Positions 42,765 through 50,548 of a DNA stretch of 64,000 bases are shown piece after piece (position 1 is the stretch's first letter; every line of letters begins with the position of its first letter). The notes below the pieces were generated by a model. The model did not search any database. It saw only the letters and a list, made by a program, of their open reading frames with translations, and was not told where the DNA came from. The position numbers were made by a program, and so were the translations under genes. The stretch covers positions 7,092,001 through 7,156,000 of the forward strand of contig NZ_JASTLC010000001.1 of NCBI RefSeq assembly GCF_030499575.1. The letters are read 5' to 3'. The DNA comes from Streptomyces sp. DG2A-72 (GTDB lineage: Bacteria > Actinomycetota > Actinomycetes > Streptomycetales > Streptomycetaceae).

Positions 42765-43184
42765 TTATGCAAGGTCGGTGCCCAGCTCCGTGTCCGGTCG
42801 GCAGAACTGGCAGGGCTCGATATTGGGGTCGGTGAGCGCGGCCCGTGCCTCGTCGGCCCTGATCCGATGCGGCGTGCCCTCGATCATGGTGCAGTCGGCC
42901 ATATGGATCAGGGCGGGTTCCGGCCCGTTCGGCGTGCGCTTCTGCTGCACCACGAAGCCCACATTCTTCGAGGCTGGCGGGGCAAAGCCGGTCAGTGGTC
43001 CGGCCCCCTTGGGTGGGGGTTTCGTCCGCTGCGGCTGCGGGCGTTCGGCGCGCATGAGGGCCTCTCGTACCGTGTTCCGCTGGAGCCGCAGGTAGATGGC
43101 CACGGTCTCGATCTCCGCGATCTGCCGGTCGAGGAAGGCCAGGATCACCCCGAGCCGGGCCGGGTCAGGAGGCAGCTGGGACAT
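42765..43184 (-). CDS. DUF6233 domain protein
   Basis: About 139 residues from ATG at 43184. It begins SQLPPDPARLGVILAFLDRQ and ends in a HMADCTMIEGTPHRIRAD, PCQFCRPDTELG block, which is the DUF6233 signature known to me from many Streptomyces genomes. Conserved Cys and His (HxxDC, CQFC) suggest metal binding. Often encoded near terpene or regulatory genes with unknown function. Confidence 0.75.
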   Translation of the reverse strand: MSQLPPDPARLGVILAFLDRQIAEIETVAIYLRLQRNTVREALMRAERPQPQRTKPPPKGAGPLTGFAPPASKNVGFVVQQKRTPNGPEPALIHMADCTMIEGTPHRIRADEARAALTDPNIEPCQFCRPDTELGTDLA

Positions 43185-43223
43185 GGCGTGCCCCATCCCC
43201 GTTCGGTGGGACGACGCACATAG

Positions 43224-43430
43224 TCAGCTCCTGCCTCCCCACCCGGTCGTGTGCAGCGCCGACCGTGCAGCCGTTCGCTGGCTGCTCTCCCAGTGCGGAT
43301 GGAACAACACCGCAGTCGACAGCCGGATGAGCTTGCGCCGCAGCACGGTCCGCGGGTGGGCGGAGAGCTGGCGGTAGGTGGTGTGCCACTCGCCAAGGGT
43401 CTGAGCGAGCTCATCGGGAATCGGTCGCAT
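43224..43430 (-). CDS. Small hypothetical Streptomyces protein
   Basis: 68 residues from ATG at 43430 (MRPIPDELAQTLGEWHTTYR, RKLIRLSTAVLFHPHWESS). Basic, helical and without motifs, but of the kind often seen beside DUF6233 genes. Low to moderate support. Confidence 0.45.
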   Translation of the reverse strand: MRPIPDELAQTLGEWHTTYRQLSAHPRTVLRRKLIRLSTAVLFHPHWESSQRTAARSALHTTGWGGRS

Positions 43431-43492
43431 GCTTGGATTCAATCACATGTTCGATTTTTGGCCAGTGGGACCATAGCGTTGTGACGTTCAAT

Positions 43493-43535
43493 TGTGACTG
43501 AGTGGCCCAGTTGGTTGTGACCGCGCTTCCGTGAG
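43493..43535 (+). repeat. Dispersed repeat, copy A
   Basis: TGTGACTGAGTGGC... ending GACCGCGCTTCCGTGAG; 35 of 43 bases match copy C (56632-56677, opposite strand) and the last 25 bases match copy B at 55611-55645. It lies in the 490-base gene-free stretch before the prenyl diphosphate synthase gene. Could be the end of a mobile element or a protein-binding site. Nothing else is recognised in 43536-43917. Confidence 0.5.
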
Positions 43536-43917
43536 GGATCGACTCGACGAGGTACAGGCCGATAATGCATGGGCCGTAGCGGTGACGGAAATGCGGCCGC
43601 AACCGGGTGCCTGTCCGTTGTCCGTGACTCAGCCGAAGTCGAGCGCCGTAGGAACGACGGGAGTCGCCGGGCCAGATCGGTGGTTGCTCCAGTGCCTGTC
43701 CCGTACCGAGCTGGACGTGCAGCCCCGCAGACCAGGGCACTCTCGATCCCTGGGCCTCTTGAGCCTCTGCTGCGTTGTACGCCGGTGCGGGGCGCTGCGC
43801 TGGGGTGTGCGGCCGGTGCCCCCTGTGCGCCGGTGGGTCCCGCTGGCGATGGGGAAAGCGCAAGGCAGAGGGTATCCGGCGCGATCGTTGGTGGACGGTA
43901 TGCGGAAAAGCGAGCTC

Positions 43918-44946
43918 ATGTCGGAGTCGAGTTCCACAGGCTCCTTGCCGCCCGGGGCGGTTGCGCCTGCCCGTGCGGGGGCCGTGGTACGGCAGGCCCT
44001 GGGTGAGGTGGTCGGGTCCCTGCCGGAGGGGGTACGTCCGGTGGCCGAGTATCACCTGGCGGTTGGTCCTTCGACTCCAGTTGGGGTGGGGCAGGGCGGC
44101 AAGGGAGTGCGGGCCGCTCTGGTGTTCGTCTGCGCTCGGGCTGTCGGCGGGAGCGAGGAGTCGGTGGTGGCGGGAGCGGTGGCGGTGGAGCTGGTGCACG
44201 GCTTTTCCCTGCTGCACGACGACATCATGGACGGTGACCGATGGCGTCGGCACCGGACTGCGGCGTGGGTGGAATTCGGGGTGCCGGCTGCCCTGTTGAC
44301 GGGTGACGCACTGCTTGTCCGGGCCATGCGGGTGGTGGAGCGGACCGGCTCCTACAAGGCCGTGGCTGTGCTGGCGGAGGCCCTGGAGGGCCTGATGCTC
44401 GGTCAGAGTCTGGATCTTGACTTCGAGCGGCGCGACCAGGTGGCGCTGGAGGAGTACCGGGACATGGCCAAGGGCAAGACCGGGGCGCTGATCCGTGCCG
44501 CGTGCGCGCTCGGCGCGGTCCTGTCCGGAGCTCCCGCATCGACGGTGACGGCCTTGGAGCGGTTCGGGCAGTGTGCCGGGATCGCGTACCAGTGTGTCGA
44601 CGATGTCCTGGGGCTATGGGGCGATACCCAGCGGATGGGCAAGCCCGTGGGCGGTGACATAGCCCGCGGGAAGAAGACCTATCCGCTTGTGGCCGCTCTG
44701 AGCGCCGGCGGGTCGGCGGCCCGGCGGGTGCGTGATCTGTACGCGCGCTCCGGGCCCTGGTTGCCGGACCGTGTTGCCGAGTTGGTGCGGGCGGTGGAGG
44801 AGGCGGGCGGACGGGCGGCGGCCGAGCAGGAAGCCGCCGCGCAGTTGGAGCATGCACTGCACCACCTGGACCGCGCCCGCCTGCCTGCCTCGGTGCGCGC
44901 GGAACTTGCCGCGCTGGCTGACGGCATGATCCACCGCCACCGGTGA
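43918..44946 (+). CDS. Polyprenyl (probably geranylgeranyl) diphosphate synthase
   Basis: 342 residues from ATG. First aspartate-rich motif LLHDDIMDGD at about residue 100; second CVDDVLGLWGD at about residue 228, the DDxLG(x)WGD form usual in Streptomyces GGPP synthases. Other marks: GKGVRAALVF, GDALLVRAM and DIARGKKTYPLVAAL. It condenses isopentenyl diphosphate onto allylic diphosphates to give a C20 (or C15) substrate in the cytoplasm. It heads the terpenoid cluster with the P450 and divergent cyclase. Chain length cannot be fixed from motifs. Confidence 0.85.
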   Translation: MSESSSTGSLPPGAVAPARAGAVVRQALGEVVGSLPEGVRPVAEYHLAVGPSTPVGVGQGGKGVRAALVFVCARAVGGSEESVVAGAVAVELVHGFSLLHDDIMDGDRWRRHRTAAWVEFGVPAALLTGDALLVRAMRVVERTGSYKAVAVLAEALEGLMLGQSLDLDFERRDQVALEEYRDMAKGKTGALIRAACALGAVLSGAPASTVTALERFGQCAGIAYQCVDDVLGLWGDTQRMGKPVGGDIARGKKTYPLVAALSAGGSAARRVRDLYARSGPWLPDRVAELVRAVEEAGGRAAAEQEAAAQLEHALHHLDRARLPASVRAELAALADGMIHRHR

Positions 44947-45059
44947 GACGGACCCGCCGCCCACAGCCCAGGGCCGAGCCACCCTTTGTTCGCTGCGGAC
45001 CACAAGGCGTCGGCCGGTGACTCCGTCCCGGGCCCGGTCGCCGGAAAGTCGAGGACAAG

Positions 45060-46508
45060 ATGACGGGTAATGAGCAACCCTCGCTGAATACACCGAGGGC
45101 CGGTGCCCCGGCGACATCGGGCGCAGAACACGTGACACCCCGGTATGAGGCATCTGCTCGGCACCCGCGTCCGGCCGACGGTTTTCGTTCGGGGAACGCC
45201 CCGGGTCGGACGCCCGTAGTCGGCCACCTGCCGCAGCTGGTGAGGAACCCGTGGCCGTTCCTGGCCTCGCTGCCGCGCTACGGCGACCTGGTCACGGTGA
45301 TGATCGGCCCGCGTGCCCTGCACATGGTGTGCGACCCCGACCTGCTGCACCAGGTGCTGGTCGATGACCGCACCTTCGACAAGGGCGGTCCGCTGTTCGA
45401 CAAGGCTCGCGAAGTCCTCGGCGATGGTCTGCCGGTCTGTCCCCACGCCCAGCACCGCAGGCTACGCCGCCTCGTCCAGCCCGCCTTCCATCCCACCCGG
45501 ATGCCCGGCTACAGCGCGCTGATGGGCGAGCAGATCACCGAAGTGATCGATGGCTGGCAGGACGGCCAGGTGATCGACGCGCTCTCGGCCGCCCACGAGA
45601 TCGCCACCGGCATCGCCACCTCCACCATGTTCTCGACACGGCTGGACGCCGCCACCCTGGCCGAGGCCCGGCAGTGCGTGGCGATCACCATGGCCGGCAT
45701 CTATCGCCGGCTGCTCACCCCCACCGCGCTGGAACGCCTGCCCACCCCCGCCAATCGGGCCTACGACCGGGCTCGCGCCCGGCTTCACCACATCGTCGAT
45801 CAGATCATCGACGAGCCTGGCCGGGATCGCACCGACCACGGGGATTTGCTGTCCATCCTGCTGGCGGCTGGCTCATCGGGCACCGACGGTATGACGCCGC
45901 AGGAGATGACCGACCAGGTCGTCTCCTTCTTCATCAGCGGAATCACCAGTGTCGCCAGCGCCCTGGCGTGGACCCTGCACCTGATCACCGACCGTCCGGA
46001 GATCGCCGAGCGGCTGCAGGCGGAGTCGGACACGGTGCTGGCCGGGCGGATCGCCACCCATGACGACCTGCCGCGCTTGGACCTGGCCCGCCGGTTCGTC
46101 ACCGAGACGCTGCGGCTGTATCCACCTGGGTGGATCTTCACCCGGCGGGTGTCCGCCGACACCCACCTCGCCGGCCGTCGGCTGGCTGCCGGCACCGTGC
46201 TGGCCTACAGCCCCTACCTGCTGCACCGCCGCCCCGACCTGTTCGCCCACCCCGAACGGTTCGACCCCGACCGCTGGCTGCCCGAGCGCGCCGCGTCCAT
46301 CGCCCAACATGCCTACGTCCCCTTCGGAGCCGGGCCGCGCAAATGCATCGGCGAGGCTTTCACCCTCGCCCAGGCCACCCTCGTCCTGACCTCCATCACC
46401 GCGTGCTGGCACCTGCGCCCCGTTGCCGGGCAGACGGTGCGGCCCGCCCTGCGGGCCACCCTCATCCCCCAGCGGCTGCAGCTGGAAGTCGACTCCCGCC
46501 GGACCTGA
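45060..46508 (+). CDS. Cytochrome P450 (terpene hydroxylase type)
   Basis: 482 residues from ATG with GAGGA upstream. Heme loop FGAGPRKCIGEAF with Cys ligand near residue 425; ExxR as ETLRLYPP; the I-helix FFISGITSVASALAW has SGITS in place of AGxxT; PERF-like FDPDRWLPERA. Long N-terminus and overall pattern resemble CYP170-type P450s that act on sesquiterpenes. Expected to oxidise the terpene made by the neighbouring enzymes, using ferredoxin partners that are not in the window. Confidence 0.85.
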   Translation: MTGNEQPSLNTPRAGAPATSGAEHVTPRYEASARHPRPADGFRSGNAPGRTPVVGHLPQLVRNPWPFLASLPRYGDLVTVMIGPRALHMVCDPDLLHQVLVDDRTFDKGGPLFDKAREVLGDGLPVCPHAQHRRLRRLVQPAFHPTRMPGYSALMGEQITEVIDGWQDGQVIDALSAAHEIATGIATSTMFSTRLDAATLAEARQCVAITMAGIYRRLLTPTALERLPTPANRAYDRARARLHHIVDQIIDEPGRDRTDHGDLLSILLAAGSSGTDGMTPQEMTDQVVSFFISGITSVASALAWTLHLITDRPEIAERLQAESDTVLAGRIATHDDLPRLDLARRFVTETLRLYPPGWIFTRRVSADTHLAGRRLAAGTVLAYSPYLLHRRPDLFAHPERFDPDRWLPERAASIAQHAYVPFGAGPRKCIGEAFTLAQATLVLTSITACWHLRPVAGQTVRPALRATLIPQRLQLEVDSRRT

Positions 46509-46553
46509 CCACCGCCCCGCCCGCATCCGCACGGGGCAGAGAGCCGAGGCACG

Positions 46554-47621
46554 ATGACGCGCACCCCTGGCTCCGAGCTGCGGCCACGCCTGCGCTCCCG
46601 CTACCCGCTGCGGCGCAGCGCCCACTACCACCAGGACCTCGCCGACGGCGTCGACAGGTGGTTCCTGTCCTGGGGTCTGCTGCCCGATCCCCGACAGCAG
46701 ACCGTCTTCCGGCAGACGAACCACACCTACCTCGCCGCGGTGTGCTGGCCGGCAGCCGACCGCGACACGCTGTATGACCTGGCGCGTCTAGCCGCTGCGC
46801 TGATGGCCCGCGATCACCAGATCGACACCGCCCCGCACGACCACGCCCTGGACACCGCGCGGGCCTTCCTCACCGAAGTGCGCACCCAGTACGCCCACCC
46901 CGCCGCAGAAGGCACCGATCCGCGCTGGGCCCCCGTTTTCACCGACCTGTGGCTCAGCCTCGCCGCCCACAGCTCCCCGCGCTTCATGACCCGCCTTGCC
47001 GACTCGATCGCGGACTTCCTGACCGGCTGCCTCACCTACCGGCAGACCACCGCCACAGGCGGCCACCCCCGCGACCTCACGCACTACCTGCGCACCCGCC
47101 GAACCACCATCGCCCAGCGCATCGACCACCTCCTCACCGAACTGAGCCTGTGCATCGAACTCGACGACACCGTCCTCACCCACCCGCTGATGGACCGGCT
47201 CCTGTTCCTGGATGTAGAGCGCACCATCCTCGTGCAGGACATCCTCTCGGCCCCCCGGGAACTGGCCGACGGAGAAACGGAGAACGTCCTCGCCGTCCTC
47301 GCCGCCGAGCACCGGTGCACTCCGGCCGAGGCTCTCCCCGACGCCCTGCGCCTGTACGAGCAGGCCATGGACGCCTACGACCACACCCACAGTCACCTCC
47401 TGCACACGGATCTCAGCCGTCAACCGCACCTACGCGCCTACCTGACGGCCCTGAACGACTTCAACACCGGCCTGATCGAATGGACCACAAACTCAGTCCG
47501 CTACACCCGCTCACCAATCGCCCACTGGACCATCCCGGATGAGATCGTCCACCCCGGCAACAACTCGCCCGGCACCCGAAACCTCCCGGCCCCGACGCCG
47601 TCACCGCAGCAGAACAACTGA
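46554..47621 (+). CDS. Noncanonical class I terpene synthase-like protein
   Basis: 355 residues. The fold marks of a class I terpene cyclase are present: an early Trp/Phe-rich helix (VDRWFLSWGLLPDP), the diphosphate-sensor region HYLRTRRTTIAQRIDHLLTE and a C-terminal WTTNSVRYT (Arg-Tyr pair). The metal motifs are altered: the aspartate-rich site reads ARDHQID (first Asp of DDxxD replaced by Arg) and the NSE triad reads QDILSAPRE (Asn replaced by Gln, Ser and Glu kept). It may use metal differently, or be a partner or inactive paralogue of the synthase at 33869. Clustered with prenyl synthase and P450. Confidence 0.75.
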   Translation: MTRTPGSELRPRLRSRYPLRRSAHYHQDLADGVDRWFLSWGLLPDPRQQTVFRQTNHTYLAAVCWPAADRDTLYDLARLAAALMARDHQIDTAPHDHALDTARAFLTEVRTQYAHPAAEGTDPRWAPVFTDLWLSLAAHSSPRFMTRLADSIADFLTGCLTYRQTTATGGHPRDLTHYLRTRRTTIAQRIDHLLTELSLCIELDDTVLTHPLMDRLLFLDVERTILVQDILSAPRELADGETENVLAVLAAEHRCTPAEALPDALRLYEQAMDAYDHTHSHLLHTDLSRQPHLRAYLTALNDFNTGLIEWTTNSVRYTRSPIAHWTIPDEIVHPGNNSPGTRNLPAPTPSPQQNN

Positions 47622-47685
47622 TCAGAGGGGCCCGGGCCGGCAGCGCGCGGACTGCAGGACCGTACCCTCAGGGGATCGTTCCGTC

Positions 47686-48386
47686 ATGCGAGTGGAGACG
47701 CTTGAAGACGTCCTCCTGCCGGGTCTGAACCTCAAGGTGCGGCAGCTCATGACCGTCGATGGCAACTTGGTGGTCGACACGGCGGGATGCGGGCAGCCGG
47801 GCAGGTGTCCGCAGTGCGCGCATCCTGCCACGCGGGTTCACAGCCGATATTGGCGTCACGTATCCGAGTTACCTGTCGCCGGACGGGGGTTGATCGTCCG
47901 TCTGCACGTGCGGCGGTTCTTCTGTGATCAGCCCCAGTGCCAGCGCCGGACGTTCGTGGAACAGGTGGCGGGCCTGACCGAGCCACGCCGCCGTTCCTCA
48001 CCGGCGGCACGGTCGGCGATGCGGGCCGTCGCGATGGAACTCGGCGGGCGCCCGGGCCAGCGTATGTGCGCGAAGCTGCGACTCCACGGCCGGCGGACCG
48101 CACTGCTACGGCAACTGCTCGCCCCGCCCGTGCCGGCCCGGGCACCGCGGATTCTGGGCATCGACGAGTTCGCGTTCCGCAAAGGGCGGACCTTCGGCAC
48201 CGTCCTCGTCGACGTCGAGACCTCCAGGCCCGTTGACGTCCTGCCCGACCGCGAGACCGACTCGGTCGCCACCTGGCTCCACGAGCACCCCGGCGCCGAA
48301 ATCGTGTGCCGTGACCGCCTGATGGCCTTCACCAAGGCCATCAGGCAGGCGGCCCCTGACGCACTTGAAGTGGCCGATCGCTGGCA
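47686..48386 (+). pseudogene. ISL3-family transposase, 5' part (interrupted)
   Basis: Starts ATG at 47686 (MRVETLEDVLLPGLNLKVRQ). Zinc-binding CGQPGRCPQCA and RRFFCDQPQCQRRTFVEQV at residues 35-85, then RILGIDEFAFRKGRTFGTVL with the first catalytic Asp, CRDRLMAFTKAIRQAAPDA and EVADRW. ISL3 proteins continue with HLLQNLS. Here codon CAC is split after CA at 48386 by intron DNA, and the remainder resumes at 52955. Immediately downstream of the terpenoid cluster. Confidence 0.85.
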
Positions 48387-50548
48387 GTGCGCCATGAGGC
48401 GCCTGTGCGCCGTGAGGCGCGGTGAATCGAAGGAGGTGCAAGACCTCCTCGCCAGCCTGTCGCAGCAGGCTGGTGGGAGCTGAGCGCAGTCCGACCCGGG
48501 AGACGCCGGGGAGGGCGGGAAGCAGCGCTGACAAAGCCGGGACGGCCTGGAACTGCCAGACGGGCCGGGTCCGGCGAGCGAGATCAGAGGGCATACGAGA
48601 GGAATCAGTGGTAAAGCTCCGTAAGCGTGGCACCGGCTCAAATCTGGTGGATATGGGCCGGGTTGCAGTGCACAGTCCGCCGATATGGCGGGTTGACTCC
48701 GTAGCCGACTTGGCGTGTCGGTGGGGAGGCCATGGTGAAAGCCTGCGGCGTAACCGTGGCGATGCTGCCGGGGCAAAGCTGGATGCCGGACTGATCGATC
48801 GATTCACCGTGAACACGGGAACCATCCCGCATCGCTCCCTTGGCCCGGTATCCATCCGGGTTCTTGGGATAGATGCGTCGTCTGTCGAAGGTGCGGGATG
48901 GGGCGGAGGTCCCGTAGTAGTCCGAGCGGGCGAGAGGCCCGTGCATGGCGAAGGGGGCCAGCAAGTCAGCAGTACGGATACTGGAATGCCGGGAGGCCGT
49001 TGGTGAATACCGACGAGCTGGAATACGTCTTGCTCAAGGCGGAACGCCGGGTACTGGAGATCCAGACCAAGCTGCACCGTTGGGCCAGTGATGATCCTCA
49101 TCGCAGGTTCGATGATCTGTACAACCTCGTCACCAACCCGGGCTTCCTGCTGGTCGCCTGGGATCGGGTGCGGAACAACAAGGGCGCACGCACGGCGGGA
49201 GTGGACGGCGAGACCGCCTACTACATCGAGTCCGTGCGCGGGCTGGAAGGGTTCCTTGCGGAACTGCGAGAGGATCTCAAGGCTCGCACCTTCCGGCCCC
49301 TCCCGGCGCGGCGCCGCGCGATTCCCAAGGCTGGCGGCAAGGTCCGCTATCTGGGGATCGCGACCATCCGCGACCGGGTGGCTCAGGCGTCCTTGAAGCT
49401 GGTGTTGGAGCCGATTTTCGAGGCGGATTTCCGCCCGTGTTCCTACGGGTTCCGTCCGAATCGCCGGGCTCACGACGCGGTGGCTGAGGTGCACCATTTC
49501 GCATCTCGCTCTTATGAGTGGGTGGTTGAGGGTGACATCAAAGCCTGCTTCGACGAGATCTCGCACTCCGCCCTTATGGACCGGGTGCGGGGGCGCGTCG
49601 GAGACAAACGCGTCCTGGCCTTGGTGAAGGCATTCCTGAAGGCGGGCGTCCTCGACGAGGACGGCACGCTGGTGGATACCGATGCCGGAACTCCGCAGGG
49701 GTCGATTCTTTCCCCGTTGCTGAGCAATGTGGCTCTCTCGGTTCTGGACGAGTACATCGCCCAAGGGCCGGGCGGGCCAGGAGCCAGCCCTTATGGGAGG
49801 GCCAAGCGGCGCCGCCAAGGTCTGCCCAACTACCGCCTCGTGCGGTATGCGGACGACTGGTGCCTGCTCGTTTCGGGCACCAAGGCGCACGCCGAAGCCC
49901 TGCGGGAAGAACTCGCCGGGGTCCTGTCCACGATGGGCCTGCGCCTGTCGCGGGAGAAGACCCTGATCACCCATATCGACGAGGGCCTTGCCTTCCTCGG
50001 ATGGCGCATCCAGCGTCACCGGAAGCGAGGCACCGGCAAACGATACGTCTACGTCTATCCGGCCAAGAAGGCCCTGGTGACCATCATGGCCAAGGTGAAG
50101 ACGGTCTGCCGGCGGAGCACGAACCTGTCGCTCGAAGACCTGCTGCGTCAGCTCAACCGGATGCTGCGGGGATGGACCGCGTACTTCAAGTACGGATGCT
50201 CGAACGCGACTTTCAGCTATCTGAGGGCCTACCTCTGGAAGGAGATCGTCAGATGGCAGGAGCGCAAGCACCGGCGTGTTCCCTGGAAGGTACTACGCCG
50301 ACGCTACGGCATATGGCCCGCCGAGGGCGGGATGGAACTGTTCGATCCGGCAAGGGTGAGCGCCAAGCGCTACTACTACCGGGGAACACGTATCCCGATT
50401 CCTTGGCCGAGCACAGCATGAAGTGAACACAGACCCATGGGACTTGTGGAGAGCCCGGTGCGCTTAGCGGTGCACGCCGGGTTCGGGAGGCGATCCGGAG
50501 AAACGGGCTGGTCGTGAGGCCAGTACCGCGCTCCGGGTCGACCTCACT
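48387..50548 (+). mobile_element. Group II intron A (RT without HNH)
   Basis: Begins GTGCGCC, the usual 5' end, right after exon bases CTGGCA (48381-48386). The putative EBS1 TGCCAG at 48554-48559, in a hairpin loop, is the exact complement of that exon hexamer. Domain V is at 50451-50484 (GAGCCCGG, AGC-type triad, GCCGGGTTC). Domain VI follows with a probable branch-point A at 50541 between paired GAGG and CCTC. The 3' end is at about 50547-50548. An 18-base near-duplicate of the first bases (48387-48404 and 48405-48422) is unexplained. Encodes the reverse transcriptase at 49003. Confidence 0.7.
49003..50421 (+). CDS. Group II intron reverse transcriptase/maturase (no HNH)
   Basis: 472 residues from GTG. 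RT motifs: KVRYLGIATIRDRVAQ, CSYGFRPNRRAHDAV, the catalytic RYADDWCLL, GTPQGSILSPLLSNVALS and EKTLITHIDEGLAFLGW, then a domain X/maturase region (LEDLLRQLNRMLRGWTAYFK). There is no C-terminal HNH endonuclease, so it depends on reverse transcription primed in other ways (nascent strand at replication forks). Acts with the RNA of intron A as a ribonucleoprotein for splicing and retrohoming. Confidence 0.9.
   Translation: MNTDELEYVLLKAERRVLEIQTKLHRWASDDPHRRFDDLYNLVTNPGFLLVAWDRVRNNKGARTAGVDGETAYYIESVRGLEGFLAELREDLKARTFRPLPARRRAIPKAGGKVRYLGIATIRDRVAQASLKLVLEPIFEADFRPCSYGFRPNRRAHDAVAEVHHFASRSYEWVVEGDIKACFDEISHSALMDRVRGRVGDKRVLALVKAFLKAGVLDEDGTLVDTDAGTPQGSILSPLLSNVALSVLDEYIAQGPGGPGASPYGRAKRRRQGLPNYRLVRYADDWCLLVSGTKAHAEALREELAGVLSTMGLRLSREKTLITHIDEGLAFLGWRIQRHRKRGTGKRYVYVYPAKKALVTIMAKVKTVCRRSTNLSLEDLLRQLNRMLRGWTAYFKYGCSNATFSYLRAYLWKEIVRWQERKHRRVPWKVLRRRYGIWPAEGGMELFDPARVSAKRYYYRGTRIPIPWPSTA

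Noticed and set aside
43411..44253. Minus-strand frame of 280 codons over the prenyl synthase gene
   Set aside because: Mostly antisense to a gene with both aspartate-rich motifs. A GLYLVESIPHG stretch near 43530 looks protein-like but is too short to assign.
47622..47685. Left inverted repeat of the ISL3 element
   Set aside because: Only a weak match (TTCCGTCATG against TTCCGTGATG on the right side) could be found, not enough to mark element ends.
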